From a virus, in the IMG/VR virus record IMGVR_UViG_3300032820_001214, positions 1 through 46,596 of that record: 46,596 nt of DNA; one strand, written 5' to 3'. Numbering within the stretch: position 1 is the stretch's first letter; every line of letters starts with the position of its first letter. Positions 16,656-25,138 of this stretch are shown piece after piece. A model generated the notes under the pieces. The model saw nothing but the letters and a program-made list of their open reading frames with translations. It did not search any database and was not told the DNA's origin. Made by a program: the position numbers and the translations under genes.

Positions 16656-17750
16656 TTAAGCCGACGCCTCGCCTTGTGCGGCTTTAATATACTTGCCAAA
16701 ACGTTCATGGAACTCATCAAAACATTCAACTTCATCTGGATCGATTGGAAGTTGATATTGTGTAAGAGCTAATTTGATACCCATGACAACCAATTCAGTA
16801 TCAAAGTTGTCCATTGAGAACCTTAAGAAATTATTAACTTTGTCGTCAAATTTCTTATCGTTCTTATCACAAGCTTCTTTAAGCTCGTAGCATAAAGAGA
16901 CTGTCAAGGAATACATGGCACTGATTTCTTTAGTCTCCAGCTTCTTAACTTTACCAGATAAAATATCTGTTGGGTTAGGAAGTTCTGCGGCTACTTTTCT
17001 GTGAGCCATGAATTTTACAGCAAGTCCTTCGCCGACTGCACCACTAACTAAATCTGTAGTGGTATTCTCGTCGTCATCGTCTTCCAAAAGTTCGGAAACG
17101 AACGACCAAGAACGGGGTGTAGCAAATGAACGACTAGCGGATTTTGGATCAAAATCGTATAAGTCCTTCTTGCTAAATGTCAAATAACCAACAACATCTT
17201 GGTGTTGATCATTCTTTACTGCCCACTCAAACCAATCATCAAAATCAACTTTGATTTCTAAGTGAACAAATCTGTTTGCCAACGGAGCAGGCATTCTATA
17301 AGTAACGCCTTTATCAGCTTCTCTGTTACCTGCGGCAACAATCAAAACGTTGTCTGGAAGTGTATAAGTACCAACTCTACGGTTAAGTATTAATTGGTAT
17401 GCCGCGGCTTGTACTGCCGGTGCGGCCGAATTCATTTCATCCAAAAACACAATAATATACTTGTGCTTCTTCGCCATTTTGGCATCTGGTAGTTCGCTTG
17501 GGGGTGCCCAAACCATCGTACCTTGCTTTGAATCGAAATAAGGAATACCTTTAATATCGGTAGGTTCCCATAAGCTCAAACGTATATCAATAACGTGAGC
17601 TTCCATGCTGTCGCCAATTTGACGAACTATGTCTGATTTTCCAATGCCTGGGGGACCCCAGATAAAGATTGGACGTTTCTTTTTAAATGCTCGGACAATA
17701 CTTGCCTTTGCACTATTTGGACTAACTTGTCTTACTGCTAGATTTTCCAT
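16656..17750 (-). CDS. MoxR-type AAA+ ATPase
   Basis: 364 residues. Walker A GPPGIGKS is at 32-39 and Walker B VFLDE at 101-105; a sensor-type AAGN follows, then a PAPLANRF arginine-finger segment. The C-terminal 130 residues are helical. MoxR ATPases work with VWA-domain partners, and such a partner is the next gene downstream. A strong AAAGGAG ribosome-binding site precedes the ATG. The gene has its own promoter and terminator, so the two partners can be made in different amounts. Confidence 0.85.
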   Translation of the reverse strand: MENLAVRQVSPNSAKASIVRAFKKKRPIFIWGPPGIGKSDIVRQIGDSMEAHVIDIRLSLWEPTDIKGIPYFDSKQGTMVWAPPSELPDAKMAKKHKYIIVFLDEMNSAAPAVQAAAYQLILNRRVGTYTLPDNVLIVAAGNREADKGVTYRMPAPLANRFVHLEIKVDFDDWFEWAVKNDQHQDVVGYLTFSKKDLYDFDPKSASRSFATPRSWSFVSELLEDDDDENTTTDLVSGAVGEGLAVKFMAHRKVAAELPNPTDILSGKVKKLETKEISAMYSLTVSLCYELKEACDKNDKKFDDKVNNFLRFSMDNFDTELVVMGIKLALTQYQLPIDPDEVECFDEFHERFGKYIKAAQGEASA

Positions 17751-17802
17751 TGTATTTGTACTCCTTTGCCTTTGTTATGTTCAGTGCCTTATTATGTATA
17801 CT

Positions 17803-17831
17803 ATTATAGCACCAGTAACCAAAAAGGTCAA
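17803..17831 (-). promoter_or_regulatory. Sigma70-type promoter for the MoxR gene
   Basis: Minus strand TTGACC (17831-17826), 17 bases, TATAAT (17808-17803), about 50 bases before the ATG at 17750. Confidence 0.75.
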
Positions 17832-17872
17832 GTGAAATATGCGGTTTTTCTGCAAAAAATAACCTAGTAAAA

Positions 17873-18268
17873 TCAAGGGTTTATAGAATCATTTGTCCGT
17901 TTTAGAGCTTTATTAAGTCCATATTTTCGGACATCTCCTGAAAAGAGGTGTAATTCGAGTGCTTTTTTTTCATTTAAAACAGAAACACTTCTATTAGTAA
18001 GATAATATGGACAGTCTATAAACTTATCCAAAAAAATTACAATTTGGGTAGTTACTTTAAAGTTGTCTGGAAATGGAACTTCGTAATTTGCTAGTTCTAA
18101 TGTTTCAGTAGTAAAGGCAAAACCATCTTCGGTTAATCGTAAACCTCCGGTTTTCTTTGCTCTAGTATTCTGCCACCACTTGGGCATATACTCTTTGAGT
18201 GTACTTTCGTTAATTGATATGCCGGCTTGTTTTAAGAATACCTTGGTATAGGTTTCTTTTAAATTCAT
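17873..18268 (-). CDS. Conserved phage protein of unknown function
   Basis: 131 residues. A PKWWQNTR segment and a GLRLTEDGF turn near residues 29-50 are followed by PYYLTNRSVSVL; the latter resembles small proteins of marine T4-like phages. No function is known to me. It overlaps the upstream gene by four bases. Confidence 0.7.
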   Translation of the reverse strand: MNLKETYTKVFLKQAGISINESTLKEYMPKWWQNTRAKKTGGLRLTEDGFAFTTETLELANYEVPFPDNFKVTTQIVIFLDKFIDCPYYLTNRSVSVLNEKKALELHLFSGDVRKYGLNKALKRTNDSINP

Positions 18269-18555
18269 TTTTCCGTAACTGTCTCACCTGCTGTTAATTT
18301 TACAACTGTAAAGTCTGTACAATTAAAAAGGTCGTTAAGTTTCTTTGCGAGGTTGTGTGCATGACCAGGATTACTAAAGCTAACCTTTTTATATTTTGGT
18401 CCTGGATAGTTTGTTAGTACGTTTGATGATTTTAAATTAAAAGGTTTATTTTGATAGAAGACAGCCCATATGGCTTCAGCCTTCAGAACCTGTTCCGAAC
18501 GGTACGATTTTTTATTAACGTTCTCTAATATAATTTCTGGTTTTGGTCTACTCAT
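18265..18555 (-). CDS. Conserved phage protein of unknown function
   Basis: 96 residues, basic. A helix with EAIWAVFY is followed by FSNPGHAHNLAKKLN and a C-terminal FTVVKL strand, a pattern found in marine T4-like phages. No function is assigned. Confidence 0.7.
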   Translation of the reverse strand: MSRPKPEIILENVNKKSYRSEQVLKAEAIWAVFYQNKPFNLKSSNVLTNYPGPKYKKVSFSNPGHAHNLAKKLNDLFNCTDFTVVKLTAGETVTEK

Positions 18556-18580
18556 AGTTTGTTCCTGTTAAACATACTAC

Positions 18581-18588
18581 TATTTATC
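18581..18588 (-). promoter_or_regulatory. Late promoter-like NATAAATA motif
   Basis: GATAAATA on the minus strand, 25 bases before the ATG at 18555. The rest of the 102-base gap 18556-18657 holds only a 13-base palindrome at 18614-18626, with no clear role. Confidence 0.4.
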
Positions 18589-18657
18589 TCAATATAGCAG
18601 TTATGTACGCAGTTTACTCTAAGAGTAGAGTGTAGTTATAGAGGGGTATTTAGATGG

Positions 18658-18900
18658 TTATTTCCACTTCGAACCACCGTCCATGGAAATATTAACAACT
18701 TCTTCTACTTTGTTAGATTGATCTACCAACTTTTCAAGATCACCGTGTAATCTAGACATTACACTACCTAAGGTAAAAGCAAGATTTTTTGCATCTTTGA
18801 TTTCTATTGCCACTTCTTTTTTCTTTGCATTTTCGGCAATTTTAACTTTATCAATAAATTGTTCTAAAGGAATAGTGTTTAATGGTTTAACGGTTTGCAC
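18658..18900 (-). CDS. Small hypothetical phage protein
   Basis: 80 residues, largely helical, with a FTLGSVMSRLHGDLEKLV segment suggesting a coiled helix and a short GGSKWK end. Not recognised. It overlaps the upstream gene by 14 bases. Confidence 0.65.
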   Translation of the reverse strand: MQTVKPLNTIPLEQFIDKVKIAENAKKKEVAIEIKDAKNLAFTLGSVMSRLHGDLEKLVDQSNKVEEVVNISMDGGSKWK

Positions 18901-19390
18901 GGCTTAACTCCTGACGCATTTCTAATTCATCTTTAAATGGTCCTTTGTGTTCATATTTTTCTAAAGTAACTAATTTTGGACAAAAACTTTTAACCCATCC
19001 CTTGTCAAAATGAATTATAAAATAACCAGCACAATATAGACTTTTAGATTTTTTACTTTTTGTAAATAATGCAAATTTCCTTTTAAGGTCATAAACAGCA
19101 TTATACGGTACAGAACTAGTTGCTAGATTATAAATCACTTTGTCTACAGTTTTATTTGCATCACTTATACTAGCAGTCCATAGTATTTCACCACCTATAC
19201 CTTTTTTAAGATCTTGAATACAGTTATAATATTCAGTTCTTGATTCAGTACTTTTGCGTTGTTTTGAACAACAATACATATAATGATTGTTTTCATCCTT
19301 AGATAATGTTCCAAGTTTCTTTGAAGTAGTTACATCTTCAATTATCCAGAATTTGTTTTTTAGTATTTCTTTTGCTTTTACATCTGTCAT
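18887..19390 (-). CDS. Hypothetical protein
   Basis: 167 residues, lysine-rich, with scattered cysteines including CC (residues 40-41), but no spacing that suggests a zinc finger. Not recognised. The start overlaps the stop of the 5'-3' exonuclease by four bases, so it is part of that operon. Confidence 0.65.
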   Translation of the reverse strand: MTDVKAKEILKNKFWIIEDVTTSKKLGTLSKDENNHYMYCCSKQRKSTESRTEYYNCIQDLKKGIGGEILWTASISDANKTVDKVIYNLATSSVPYNAVYDLKRKFALFTKSKKSKSLYCAGYFIIHFDKGWVKSFCPKLVTLEKYEHKGPFKDELEMRQELSRANR

Positions 19391-20373
19391 AATACAGGAT
19401 ACCTCGCTTGTAATGGTTCAGCATAAGCCTGAGCATTATCTGTGATTCTTTGCATATCATATAATGCACAGAATTTCATCAATCTCAAACCTACTTGTGG
19501 AATATTTTTAGGTTGTGCGTTTTCAACAACCGTAGTTTTAATTTTTTCTTTAATATATTCAGGTTGTGCAGTTAAGTCACATAGTTCTACATTTCGATTA
19601 TAATCATCTAATACCCTATGTTCTTTGCCTTCATGATCTACCCAACGTTGCAACATTAAATTATTCCAACTGTAACCTTTTGTTTGCATATCATTAAATG
19701 CCTCTTCCAAGCCTACTTTGTTTCTTGTGCCTTTACTTCTAACACCAGGGTATGCAGAAAATACATTATCACTTGTATCTCCACGAACACACTTTTGAAA
19801 AAGTGCCCAGTCTGGGTTTGGTGCTAATTTATCTTTGCCTGTCTTTTTGTCAACAACTCGTTTTCCTTTATCGTCAAAATAACCTTCGTGTGTAATAGTT
19901 ATATTTGACACACCGTTATATTGACAAACTGTTGGTGAAATTAATTGTGTAAAATCACCATCTGTTGATATAATTGCGTGTTCATCATTTGGATGATGCT
20001 GGATCCAGCCTGCAATTAAATCATCAGCTTCTAATTCTGCGTGTTGTAATACAGTACAATTTGTCTTAGTTGTTATAAACTCTCTAAAGTTATCGAATGT
20101 CTCCCAAAAGACTTTTTCTTCTTCTTGTTGTGCTTCTGTTAGAGCATCACGTGCCGCTTGTCTATTTCTTTTATATGGTTCATAAACATCTTTACGCCAA
20201 CTACGGCCTTCTAAACAAAATACAATATGATCTGCATCAAAGTCATTCCATGCTTTCTTTAAGCTATTAAAAGTAATATGAAAAGCCATACCTACCTTCA
20301 TATCAAGTTCGCCACGCACTACATGACGAGCTCTAAAGAACGTATTTGCTGTATCAACTAGAACGTATTTCAT
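19387..20373 (-). CDS. rnh: 5'-3' exonuclease / T4 RNase H-like flap nuclease
   Basis: 328 residues, near the 305 of T4 RNase H. Acidic metal-binding motifs are in order: LVDTAN at 5-10, an SWRK segment with YKRNR near 63-76, ELEADDLI near 118-125, STDGDF near 140, and GDTSDNV near 200. The family removes RNA primers and flaps from lagging-strand fragments and works with the gp45 clamp system encoded at 31908-32642. It overlaps the oxygenase gene upstream by 20 bases. Confidence 0.85.
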   Translation of the reverse strand: MKYVLVDTANTFFRARHVVRGELDMKVGMAFHITFNSLKKAWNDFDADHIVFCLEGRSWRKDVYEPYKRNRQAARDALTEAQQEEEKVFWETFDNFREFITTKTNCTVLQHAELEADDLIAGWIQHHPNDEHAIISTDGDFTQLISPTVCQYNGVSNITITHEGYFDDKGKRVVDKKTGKDKLAPNPDWALFQKCVRGDTSDNVFSAYPGVRSKGTRNKVGLEEAFNDMQTKGYSWNNLMLQRWVDHEGKEHRVLDDYNRNVELCDLTAQPEYIKEKIKTTVVENAQPKNIPQVGLRLMKFCALYDMQRITDNAQAYAEPLQARYPVL

Positions 20374-21040
20374 CTGCTATATCCTTGTTCATAAAGGTTA
20401 CTGTTTTTAACGGTGTCGGAGTACCGTGTTCTTGAATCCATAAATCAAATGCAATACTTAATCTTGTACTATCTTCGGTATATTCGTCGGTACGATGTTG
20501 AATATATCCTGGAAAGAAAGTTAATTGTCCTTTTTTATTTTGAACGTGCATTTCTATATCAGGTTCATAAGGAAATTTATAAAATGTTTTAGTGTTATAA
20601 TTTCCTAAATGTATATTGCCACTAAGATATGTTATTGGGGAAGCACCATGACTATGAGTGTCTATTTTTTCACCTTTACGCATAATATTATACCAACATA
20701 CTATTTGTAGATCTTCTATTGGTGTTTCGTCTTGTTCAACAAATTCTATATATGATTTTTGTATAAACTTTTTAAGCTCATTAATTTTTGGTTCTTCTTT
20801 TCCTAAATCAAAAAGATTATAAGAACCAAATCTTGCTGTTACAGAATAGTCACCTAATCCTGTACCCCCATCATTGCTAGGTTTTTGTTGTAAAATATCA
20901 CGTTCTTTTTCTAATAGAAAAGATGTTACTGCATCAACCCCAGCTTCGTCTTTCCAGATTGTGACACCAAAAGGTACGTTCCAAGATGGTGCATAGCTGT
21001 TTAACGGTTTTGAACTTTCCATTTTTTCTATTTGAATCAC
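20354..21040 (-). CDS. 2OG-Fe(II) oxygenase-like protein
   Basis: 228 residues. H129-S-H131, distal H182 (in GYIQHRTD) and R193 (TRLSIAF) follow the layout of the TIGR02466-type putative 2OG-Fe(II) oxygenases, in which HxH replaces HxD. FFPG before the distal histidine is also shared with the three tandem oxygenases at 39334-41080. The substrate is unknown. It overlaps the upstream gene by four bases. Confidence 0.7.
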   Translation of the reverse strand: MIQIEKMESSKPLNSYAPSWNVPFGVTIWKDEAGVDAVTSFLLEKERDILQQKPSNDGGTGLGDYSVTARFGSYNLFDLGKEEPKINELKKFIQKSYIEFVEQDETPIEDLQIVCWYNIMRKGEKIDTHSHGASPITYLSGNIHLGNYNTKTFYKFPYEPDIEMHVQNKKGQLTFFPGYIQHRTDEYTEDSTRLSIAFDLWIQEHGTPTPLKTVTFMNKDIADEIRSS

Positions 21041-21405
21041 GATATTTCAGACTTTCCTTTATCTGAAACAGGACCAACATTAATGTACCCTGCTCCTCTT
21101 GAAGGATCTAGTCCTTGTTCTTTTAAGATATTTCGTGCAACGTCTTTAAACCAACCGTCAACTATTTGCTCGTTAGTTTCGCCTTTATAACCAGCATCTA
21201 ATAATTGTTCAATAAATTCGTTGTTCCAATCGAGTTCAAAGAACCCGTTCTTAATATCTTTTGGATTAACGTGAGTATCTAAAACTCCTACCCAGGGTTT
21301 TCTAGCTTTCTGGGCCGCCTTCTTTTCAGCCATTAACAATTCGAGTCTAGTTTTTTGTTTAGGATCTGTTTCTTTTTTAAATAAGTTCTTTAATTTATCT
21401 AACAT
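21037..21405 (-). CDS. Conserved phage protein of unknown function
   Basis: 122 residues. It has a charged helical N-terminus (ending near residue 36) and then KPWVGVLDTHVNP and FELDWNNEFIEQLL, which resemble proteins of marine T4-like phages. An AGGA ribosome-binding site precedes the ATG. The 60 bases between this gene and queE hold no supported gene. Confidence 0.7.
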   Translation of the reverse strand: MLDKLKNLFKKETDPKQKTRLELLMAEKKAAQKARKPWVGVLDTHVNPKDIKNGFFELDWNNEFIEQLLDAGYKGETNEQIVDGWFKDVARNILKEQGLDPSRGAGYINVGPVSDKGKSEIS

Positions 21406-21465
21406 AATTATATTCCTGATTGTCTAATTTTTTCAATATCAATATCTTGTTGTGGTAATACATCT

Positions 21466-22332
21466 TTAAGTTCCCCATGAATTTCCGAAGATGTCGACGT
21501 GTAGTCTTGGGGTATATCTCCATCCTCGACCCATTGCAAGTTTGGCGACTGTTTTTGCGTTTTCTTGGTATTCTTCGTAACACCCACCCACGGCCATACA
21601 GTAAACTGGACACTCAACTCCGGCAGATTTGTACTCGTCCACAGCTTTAGTAACTTCGTCCACATCCACTTCGTCAGCCACGACAAACTTAAGATACAAG
21701 TGAGTCCCAGGGACAGTAAAATATGAACTAGCAACTTCAGGCTTGATAGCATCACTCCATAACTCGCCACTGACAGTAAGTTTCGGAGAGCACGACCAAG
21801 TAGTATGAAATCTTGCTTTAGTTGAGATGTAGTCTCTGAAATCATCTCTAAGCTCTTGTGTAGTGTTTGTTTCAAACGTAACATTTTTTAAATCTCCCAT
21901 TTTTGGATGCTCAAATAATTCTGTATACATCCTTTGCCAACCGAGCAACGGTTCGCCCCCTGTTATTACAAGGTGAATATCTTGCCCATTATTGCAAGTC
22001 CATTTGCCGTCCGGTGTTAGAGAAAGTAATTCATCAACTAGATCATCTAGTTGGTAATCCGTAGTAAACTTCTTAAATCTAGGATCCCAAGACGCATAAC
22101 TGTCACAACCTTTATGCACCAAAGGTAAATCTTTCAATACTTTATACTTATCCGGGTTTTCCTGGTGGTCTTTAGCAATTAGATCATAGTCATTTGCCAA
22201 TTCGCCTCTAGGCATACCGAATCCTTGGCATTTAAAATTACAACCAAACATACGTAAAAATACCGAAGGTACCCCAACAAATCTACCTTCTCCTTGCACA
22301 CTATAGAATGCTTCACATACTCTAGCCTTCAT
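21466..22332 (-). CDS. queE: 7-carboxy-7-deazaguanine synthase (QueE), phage type
   Basis: 288 residues. The start FYSVQGEGRFVGVPSVFLR is the QueE signature, and TGGEP near residue 123 confirms a radical SAM core. The cluster cysteines are unusual: C31 and C35 are spaced CxxxC, position 38 is phenylalanine, and the third cysteine appears to be C76 in GCDSYASW, after an inserted loop. QueE rearranges 6-carboxytetrahydropterin to 7-carboxy-7-deazaguanine, the third step to preQ0. It is in an operon with folE and overlaps the 52-residue gene between them. Confidence 0.85.
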   Translation of the reverse strand: MKARVCEAFYSVQGEGRFVGVPSVFLRMFGCNFKCQGFGMPRGELANDYDLIAKDHQENPDKYKVLKDLPLVHKGCDSYASWDPRFKKFTTDYQLDDLVDELLSLTPDGKWTCNNGQDIHLVITGGEPLLGWQRMYTELFEHPKMGDLKNVTFETNTTQELRDDFRDYISTKARFHTTWSCSPKLTVSGELWSDAIKPEVASSYFTVPGTHLYLKFVVADEVDVDEVTKAVDEYKSAGVECPVYCMAVGGCYEEYQENAKTVAKLAMGRGWRYTPRLHVDIFGNSWGT

Positions 22333-22480
22333 ATATCTTCTCCCTTATAACAGCCTTATCGTAGCCTAATCTGGACATCTCGTCCAAAAACTTTTCTTCT
22401 GTCCAAGCACCATACTCAAACATTTGTATTGCTTTATTCACTTTACGATTCCAAAACTCTCTGACATTAGCTACACTCAT
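22322..22480 (-). CDS. Small protein between folE and queE
   Basis: 52 residues, from an ATG at 22480 that overlaps the folE stop (ATGA) to a TAG inside the queE start region. It is helical, with a REFWNRK segment, EYGAWTEEKFLDEM and a final arginine/lysine/glutamate stretch. Coupling at both ends and fully open coding support a real gene. Not recognised. Confidence 0.65.
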   Translation of the reverse strand: MSVANVREFWNRKVNKAIQMFEYGAWTEEKFLDEMSRLGYDKAVIREKIYEG

Positions 22481-23157
22481 TTTCCGTGACCTTTCATGCT
22501 TAAACAGATGTCATAAAATTCTTGTTTTAGTGCTGGGTCTTCACTAAATGCACCTAGCATAATTGCAGTAGTCATATCTGATTCGTGTTCTTTTACACCA
22601 CGTTGTGTCATACAATGGTGTTCTGCTTTAACTACTACCGCTACGTGTTTTGTCTTTGCATATAACGAAAGTTCGTTTGCAATTTCTGTAGTCATTTCTT
22701 CTTGTATTTGTGGACGTTCTGCAATATGATGTACTAGTCTATTAAACTTACTAAGACCAATAACTTCTTCTTCAGGTATAATGCCAACCCAAGCATTACC
22801 TACAATATTTTGGAAGTGATGGGCACAAGTGGACCTAATACTTATTGGTCCACTCGTATACAAAGATTTGTAACCCATATTGGGAAAACTTGTCACCGCA
22901 GGACGCGGATTAAACCGACCTCCGAAGATTTCGCGAACATACATTTTTGCAACACGTTTTGCTGTATTGCGAGTATTATGATCGTTCTCAGTATCTATTA
23001 CAAGTGCTTCAAGAACTTTTTGAAACGCTTCTTGAACTTCCGTTTCAAGTTGTTCTTTTTCGTACTCATAAATGTGTTTACTGATATTATCATTCGCATG
23101 AAATCTTATGCCTGCGTCTATCAGTCTTTGTCGAATTTGTGTACTTACTTTTCCCAA
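22477..23157 (-). CDS. folE: GTP cyclohydrolase I
   Basis: 226 residues, full length for FolE. Zinc and catalytic residues are present: C111 and H113-H114 in STCAHHF, GLSKFNR at 134-140, and H181-C182 in the EHHCMT-x-RG segment. The enzyme turns GTP into dihydroneopterin triphosphate, the entry to preQ0 synthesis and to folate. QueE follows in the same operon and QueD is at 28270, so the deazaguanine route is the likely use. It has a strong promoter of its own. Confidence 0.95.
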   Translation of the reverse strand: MGKVSTQIRQRLIDAGIRFHANDNISKHIYEYEKEQLETEVQEAFQKVLEALVIDTENDHNTRNTAKRVAKMYVREIFGGRFNPRPAVTSFPNMGYKSLYTSGPISIRSTCAHHFQNIVGNAWVGIIPEEEVIGLSKFNRLVHHIAERPQIQEEMTTEIANELSLYAKTKHVAVVVKAEHHCMTQRGVKEHESDMTTAIMLGAFSEDPALKQEFYDICLSMKGHGK

Positions 23158-23204
23158 TTTATTTCTCCGATGTTAAGGCAGTGGATTGCCATAATTCATA
23201 TACT

Positions 23205-23233
23205 ATAATACAGTATATTTAGGTTGTTGTCAA
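23205..23233 (-). promoter_or_regulatory. Sigma70-type promoter for the folE-queE operon
   Basis: Minus strand TTGACA (23233-23228), 17 bases, TATTAT (23210-23205), about 48 bases before the folE ATG. Confidence 0.75.
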
Positions 23234-23238
23234 GCATT

Positions 23239-23436
23239 TTAGAAATGTTTGTTAGCCATTTCAAGCATATCATTATACTTGGCAATCAATTCTATCTCAG
23301 TACCTAGAGTAGCAATCATATCAGGATGGTCTGCTACGCCAACAGTATTGTTGAGTAATACTTCAACATTAGCTACTGACTTTGCAATTTGTCCCGCCAT
23401 GTGTGCCTTGAAAGCTTCTAAGAGTTTTTCTCTCAT
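23239..23436 (-). CDS. Small conserved phage protein
   Basis: 65 residues, helical. The segment ADHPDMIATLGTEIELIAKYNDMLE resembles a short protein of marine T4-like phages of unknown function. It starts by an ATGA overlap with the SGNH-like gene, and its end abuts the folE promoter. Confidence 0.65.
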   Translation of the reverse strand: MREKLLEAFKAHMAGQIAKSVANVEVLLNNTVGVADHPDMIATLGTEIELIAKYNDMLEMANKHF

Positions 23437-24317
23437 GGTTTTTCTCCTTTCAATTGGTTAAATTGTGATGGCAAATATTCTAAAGCAATCATTTTATGAA
23501 TCTCCTGAGAGTAATGTTCATCATCAAGAGTATGCTTTTGAATATCAATCCGTTTATTCTGTGAAAACCATTCTTCAACAGAATCCTTTGCTACTTGAAT
23601 ACTGTCAAAATTGAAATAGTCATTCATTTTGTCAGGGATCCAAGTATGTTTGTTTAAGCCAAATAGTTTTAATTCGGCTCCATATTCCTTACAGAGTGTT
23701 TGTAAAATATATATTTCTTTTAACCATTCTCGCTGTGATTTCAGGCTCATGATTTCTAACCATGTTTTACCTTCCATATAAGTGATTTGGCGTAAATTAG
23801 GTTCAAGCCATTGAAAGCGAGGGTGGTGAGTTATGTTAATGTTAACTGTATTTACATAATCTTTGGCTCTAATTTGATGTGGAGCATCAATCACTCTGAA
23901 GTTAGGATTATCACTATCTCTTACTTCTACGTGCTTTGTCCAACAATCAATTTTTCCTTTAGTTGTTTCGTGCTTATATAATGCCTCTAAAGGAATCATA
24001 TGTTCGTAATCTGATGGATTAATAGCTGTTACACGAAAACGATTCCAATAAGTATTTTGTACTATAACTTCTTTAATATCATTATATTTTTTAAAAAGAA
24101 AAGATAGCCACTCGCTGTATTCATACCAACCGATTCCTATTCTTGCAAAGATTACACCGTCAGCATTCTTACTATTAATATATTCTTCTGCCCAGTTATT
24201 CTTCTGCCATCTTCCGGCAAAAGGCCAGTTCTCTTGTGTTAACGGAACATCGTCACCTGGAGCATTCTTAATATTATATCCTGCTGTATGACTACAACCT
24301 AAAGCGGCAATTCTCAT
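23433..24317 (-). CDS. SGNH/GDSL-like hydrolase fold protein
   Basis: 294 residues. The N-terminus IAALGCSHTAGYN places S9 in the block I position, a GIGWYEYSEWL segment follows at 61-71, and DDEH at 265-268 provides the D-x-x-H of block V. These proteins cleave ester bonds on glycans or lipids. The family is often found in phages with sugar-modifying genes, and a glycosyltransferase lies nearby. The substrate is unknown. Both ends overlap neighbours by ATGA. Confidence 0.65.
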   Translation of the reverse strand: MRIAALGCSHTAGYNIKNAPGDDVPLTQENWPFAGRWQKNNWAEEYINSKNADGVIFARIGIGWYEYSEWLSFLFKKYNDIKEVIVQNTYWNRFRVTAINPSDYEHMIPLEALYKHETTKGKIDCWTKHVEVRDSDNPNFRVIDAPHQIRAKDYVNTVNINITHHPRFQWLEPNLRQITYMEGKTWLEIMSLKSQREWLKEIYILQTLCKEYGAELKLFGLNKHTWIPDKMNDYFNFDSIQVAKDSVEEWFSQNKRIDIQKHTLDDEHYSQEIHKMIALEYLPSQFNQLKGEKP

Positions 24318-24730
24318 TCAAATAATCTCATTTGTTTAGAGTCGTCGTCTTTTGGATCTCCAAACTCTTTCCAGTCTTTTTTATAGTTCCCCTTGTCAGG
24401 AATAGCATGACGTACTCCGCCTGTAGGATCAGATACATCAGCTTTACGTCTAGGAATTAAATGTACATGAGCATACATTATAGATTGTCCTGCTTCACGA
24501 CCAACGTTTTGCCCAATGTTATAAGCATCACAATATCCTTTTTGTACCCAATCATAACCCCATTGGTAGGCGGCTTTATAGCATTTTGCTAAATGTTCCC
24601 AATCTTCTACTTTAGGAACAAATAATAAATGTCCTTCAGTTACTGGATACTTGTCTTTATATACAACAAAGTCTTTAGTATCGACGAAAGGTTTACTATT
24701 TAAAGCCCAAACGGTTTCTTCAAGTTTCAT
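24314..24730 (-). CDS. HIT-family protein
   Basis: 138 residues from the ATG at 24730, chosen because GGGAG lies six bases before it; an ATG two codons upstream is possible. It has GHLLFVPK near 33-40 and the histidine-triad-like HVHLI at 88-92, where the third histidine of HxHxH is isoleucine. HIT proteins hydrolyse or transfer nucleotides. The change in the triad may alter activity, although H88 and H90 remain. Confidence 0.75.
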   Translation of the reverse strand: MKLEETVWALNSKPFVDTKDFVVYKDKYPVTEGHLLFVPKVEDWEHLAKCYKAAYQWGYDWVQKGYCDAYNIGQNVGREAGQSIMYAHVHLIPRRKADVSDPTGGVRHAIPDKGNYKKDWKEFGDPKDDDSKQMRLFE

Positions 24731-24914
24731 TTGCATCTCCCTTTTCAACTTCAAGAACTTCACCTAGTCTTACGGCGAAATTCGACCAGCCACCGTACCT
24801 AACGGTTGGTTGAGGTGTGTCCATCCAGAAGCCGTTGACCTTACGCCAAACAGCCCCGCAATTCCATCTAGTCGCGGCCTTAAATTTAATACGGTCTCCA
24901 ACTTCTAGTTTCAT
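24720..24914 (-). CDS. Small beta-rich hypothetical protein
   Basis: 64 residues. It opens with LEVGDRIKFKAATRW and ends with a LGEVLEVEKGD strand, a small SH3-like barrel pattern. Not recognised. It overlaps neighbours on both sides, so it belongs to the metabolic operon. Confidence 0.6.
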   Translation of the reverse strand: MKLEVGDRIKFKAATRWNCGAVWRKVNGFWMDTPQPTVRYGGWSNFAVRLGEVLEVEKGDANET

Positions 24915-25138
24915 TTATCATGCTCCTCTACCCATTCAAGTATGTTCATCATTGTATGTAATCTCTTACGGGCATCGTTAAGGTTAAGTGCTGGTACCCA
25001 CGCGGTACCTTTATTTTGTTGCATTTCTAACATAATATCCTTATGCTCGTCACGTTTTGAAAATTGAATAACGTCTGCTGTTTTAAATTTTAAAACGAAA
25101 ACTTCTTTTTTCTTTTTAAACGGTATAACATTAGTCAT
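24911..25138 (-). CDS. Small hypothetical protein
   Basis: 75 residues from the ATG at 25138, which overlaps the stop of the phosphoribosyltransferase gene; a TTG at 25153 would add five. Lysine-rich start (FKKKK), then an ALNLNDARKRLH helix. Not recognised. Confidence 0.6.
   Translation of the reverse strand: MTNVIPFKKKKEVFVLKFKTADVIQFSKRDEHKDIMLEMQQNKGTAWVPALNLNDARKRLHTMMNILEWVEEHDK

Noticed and set aside
18614-18626. 13-base palindrome as operator or terminator
   Set aside because: The arms meet with only one central base, so no hairpin loop can form and no T-tract follows. An operator is possible but there is no second copy to support it.
21408-21480. Coding-like short frame after queE
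   Set aside because: Some 20 codons read like normal protein up to a stop at 21408, but no ATG, GTG or TTG lies close upstream in that frame; possibly a relic, not supported as a gene.
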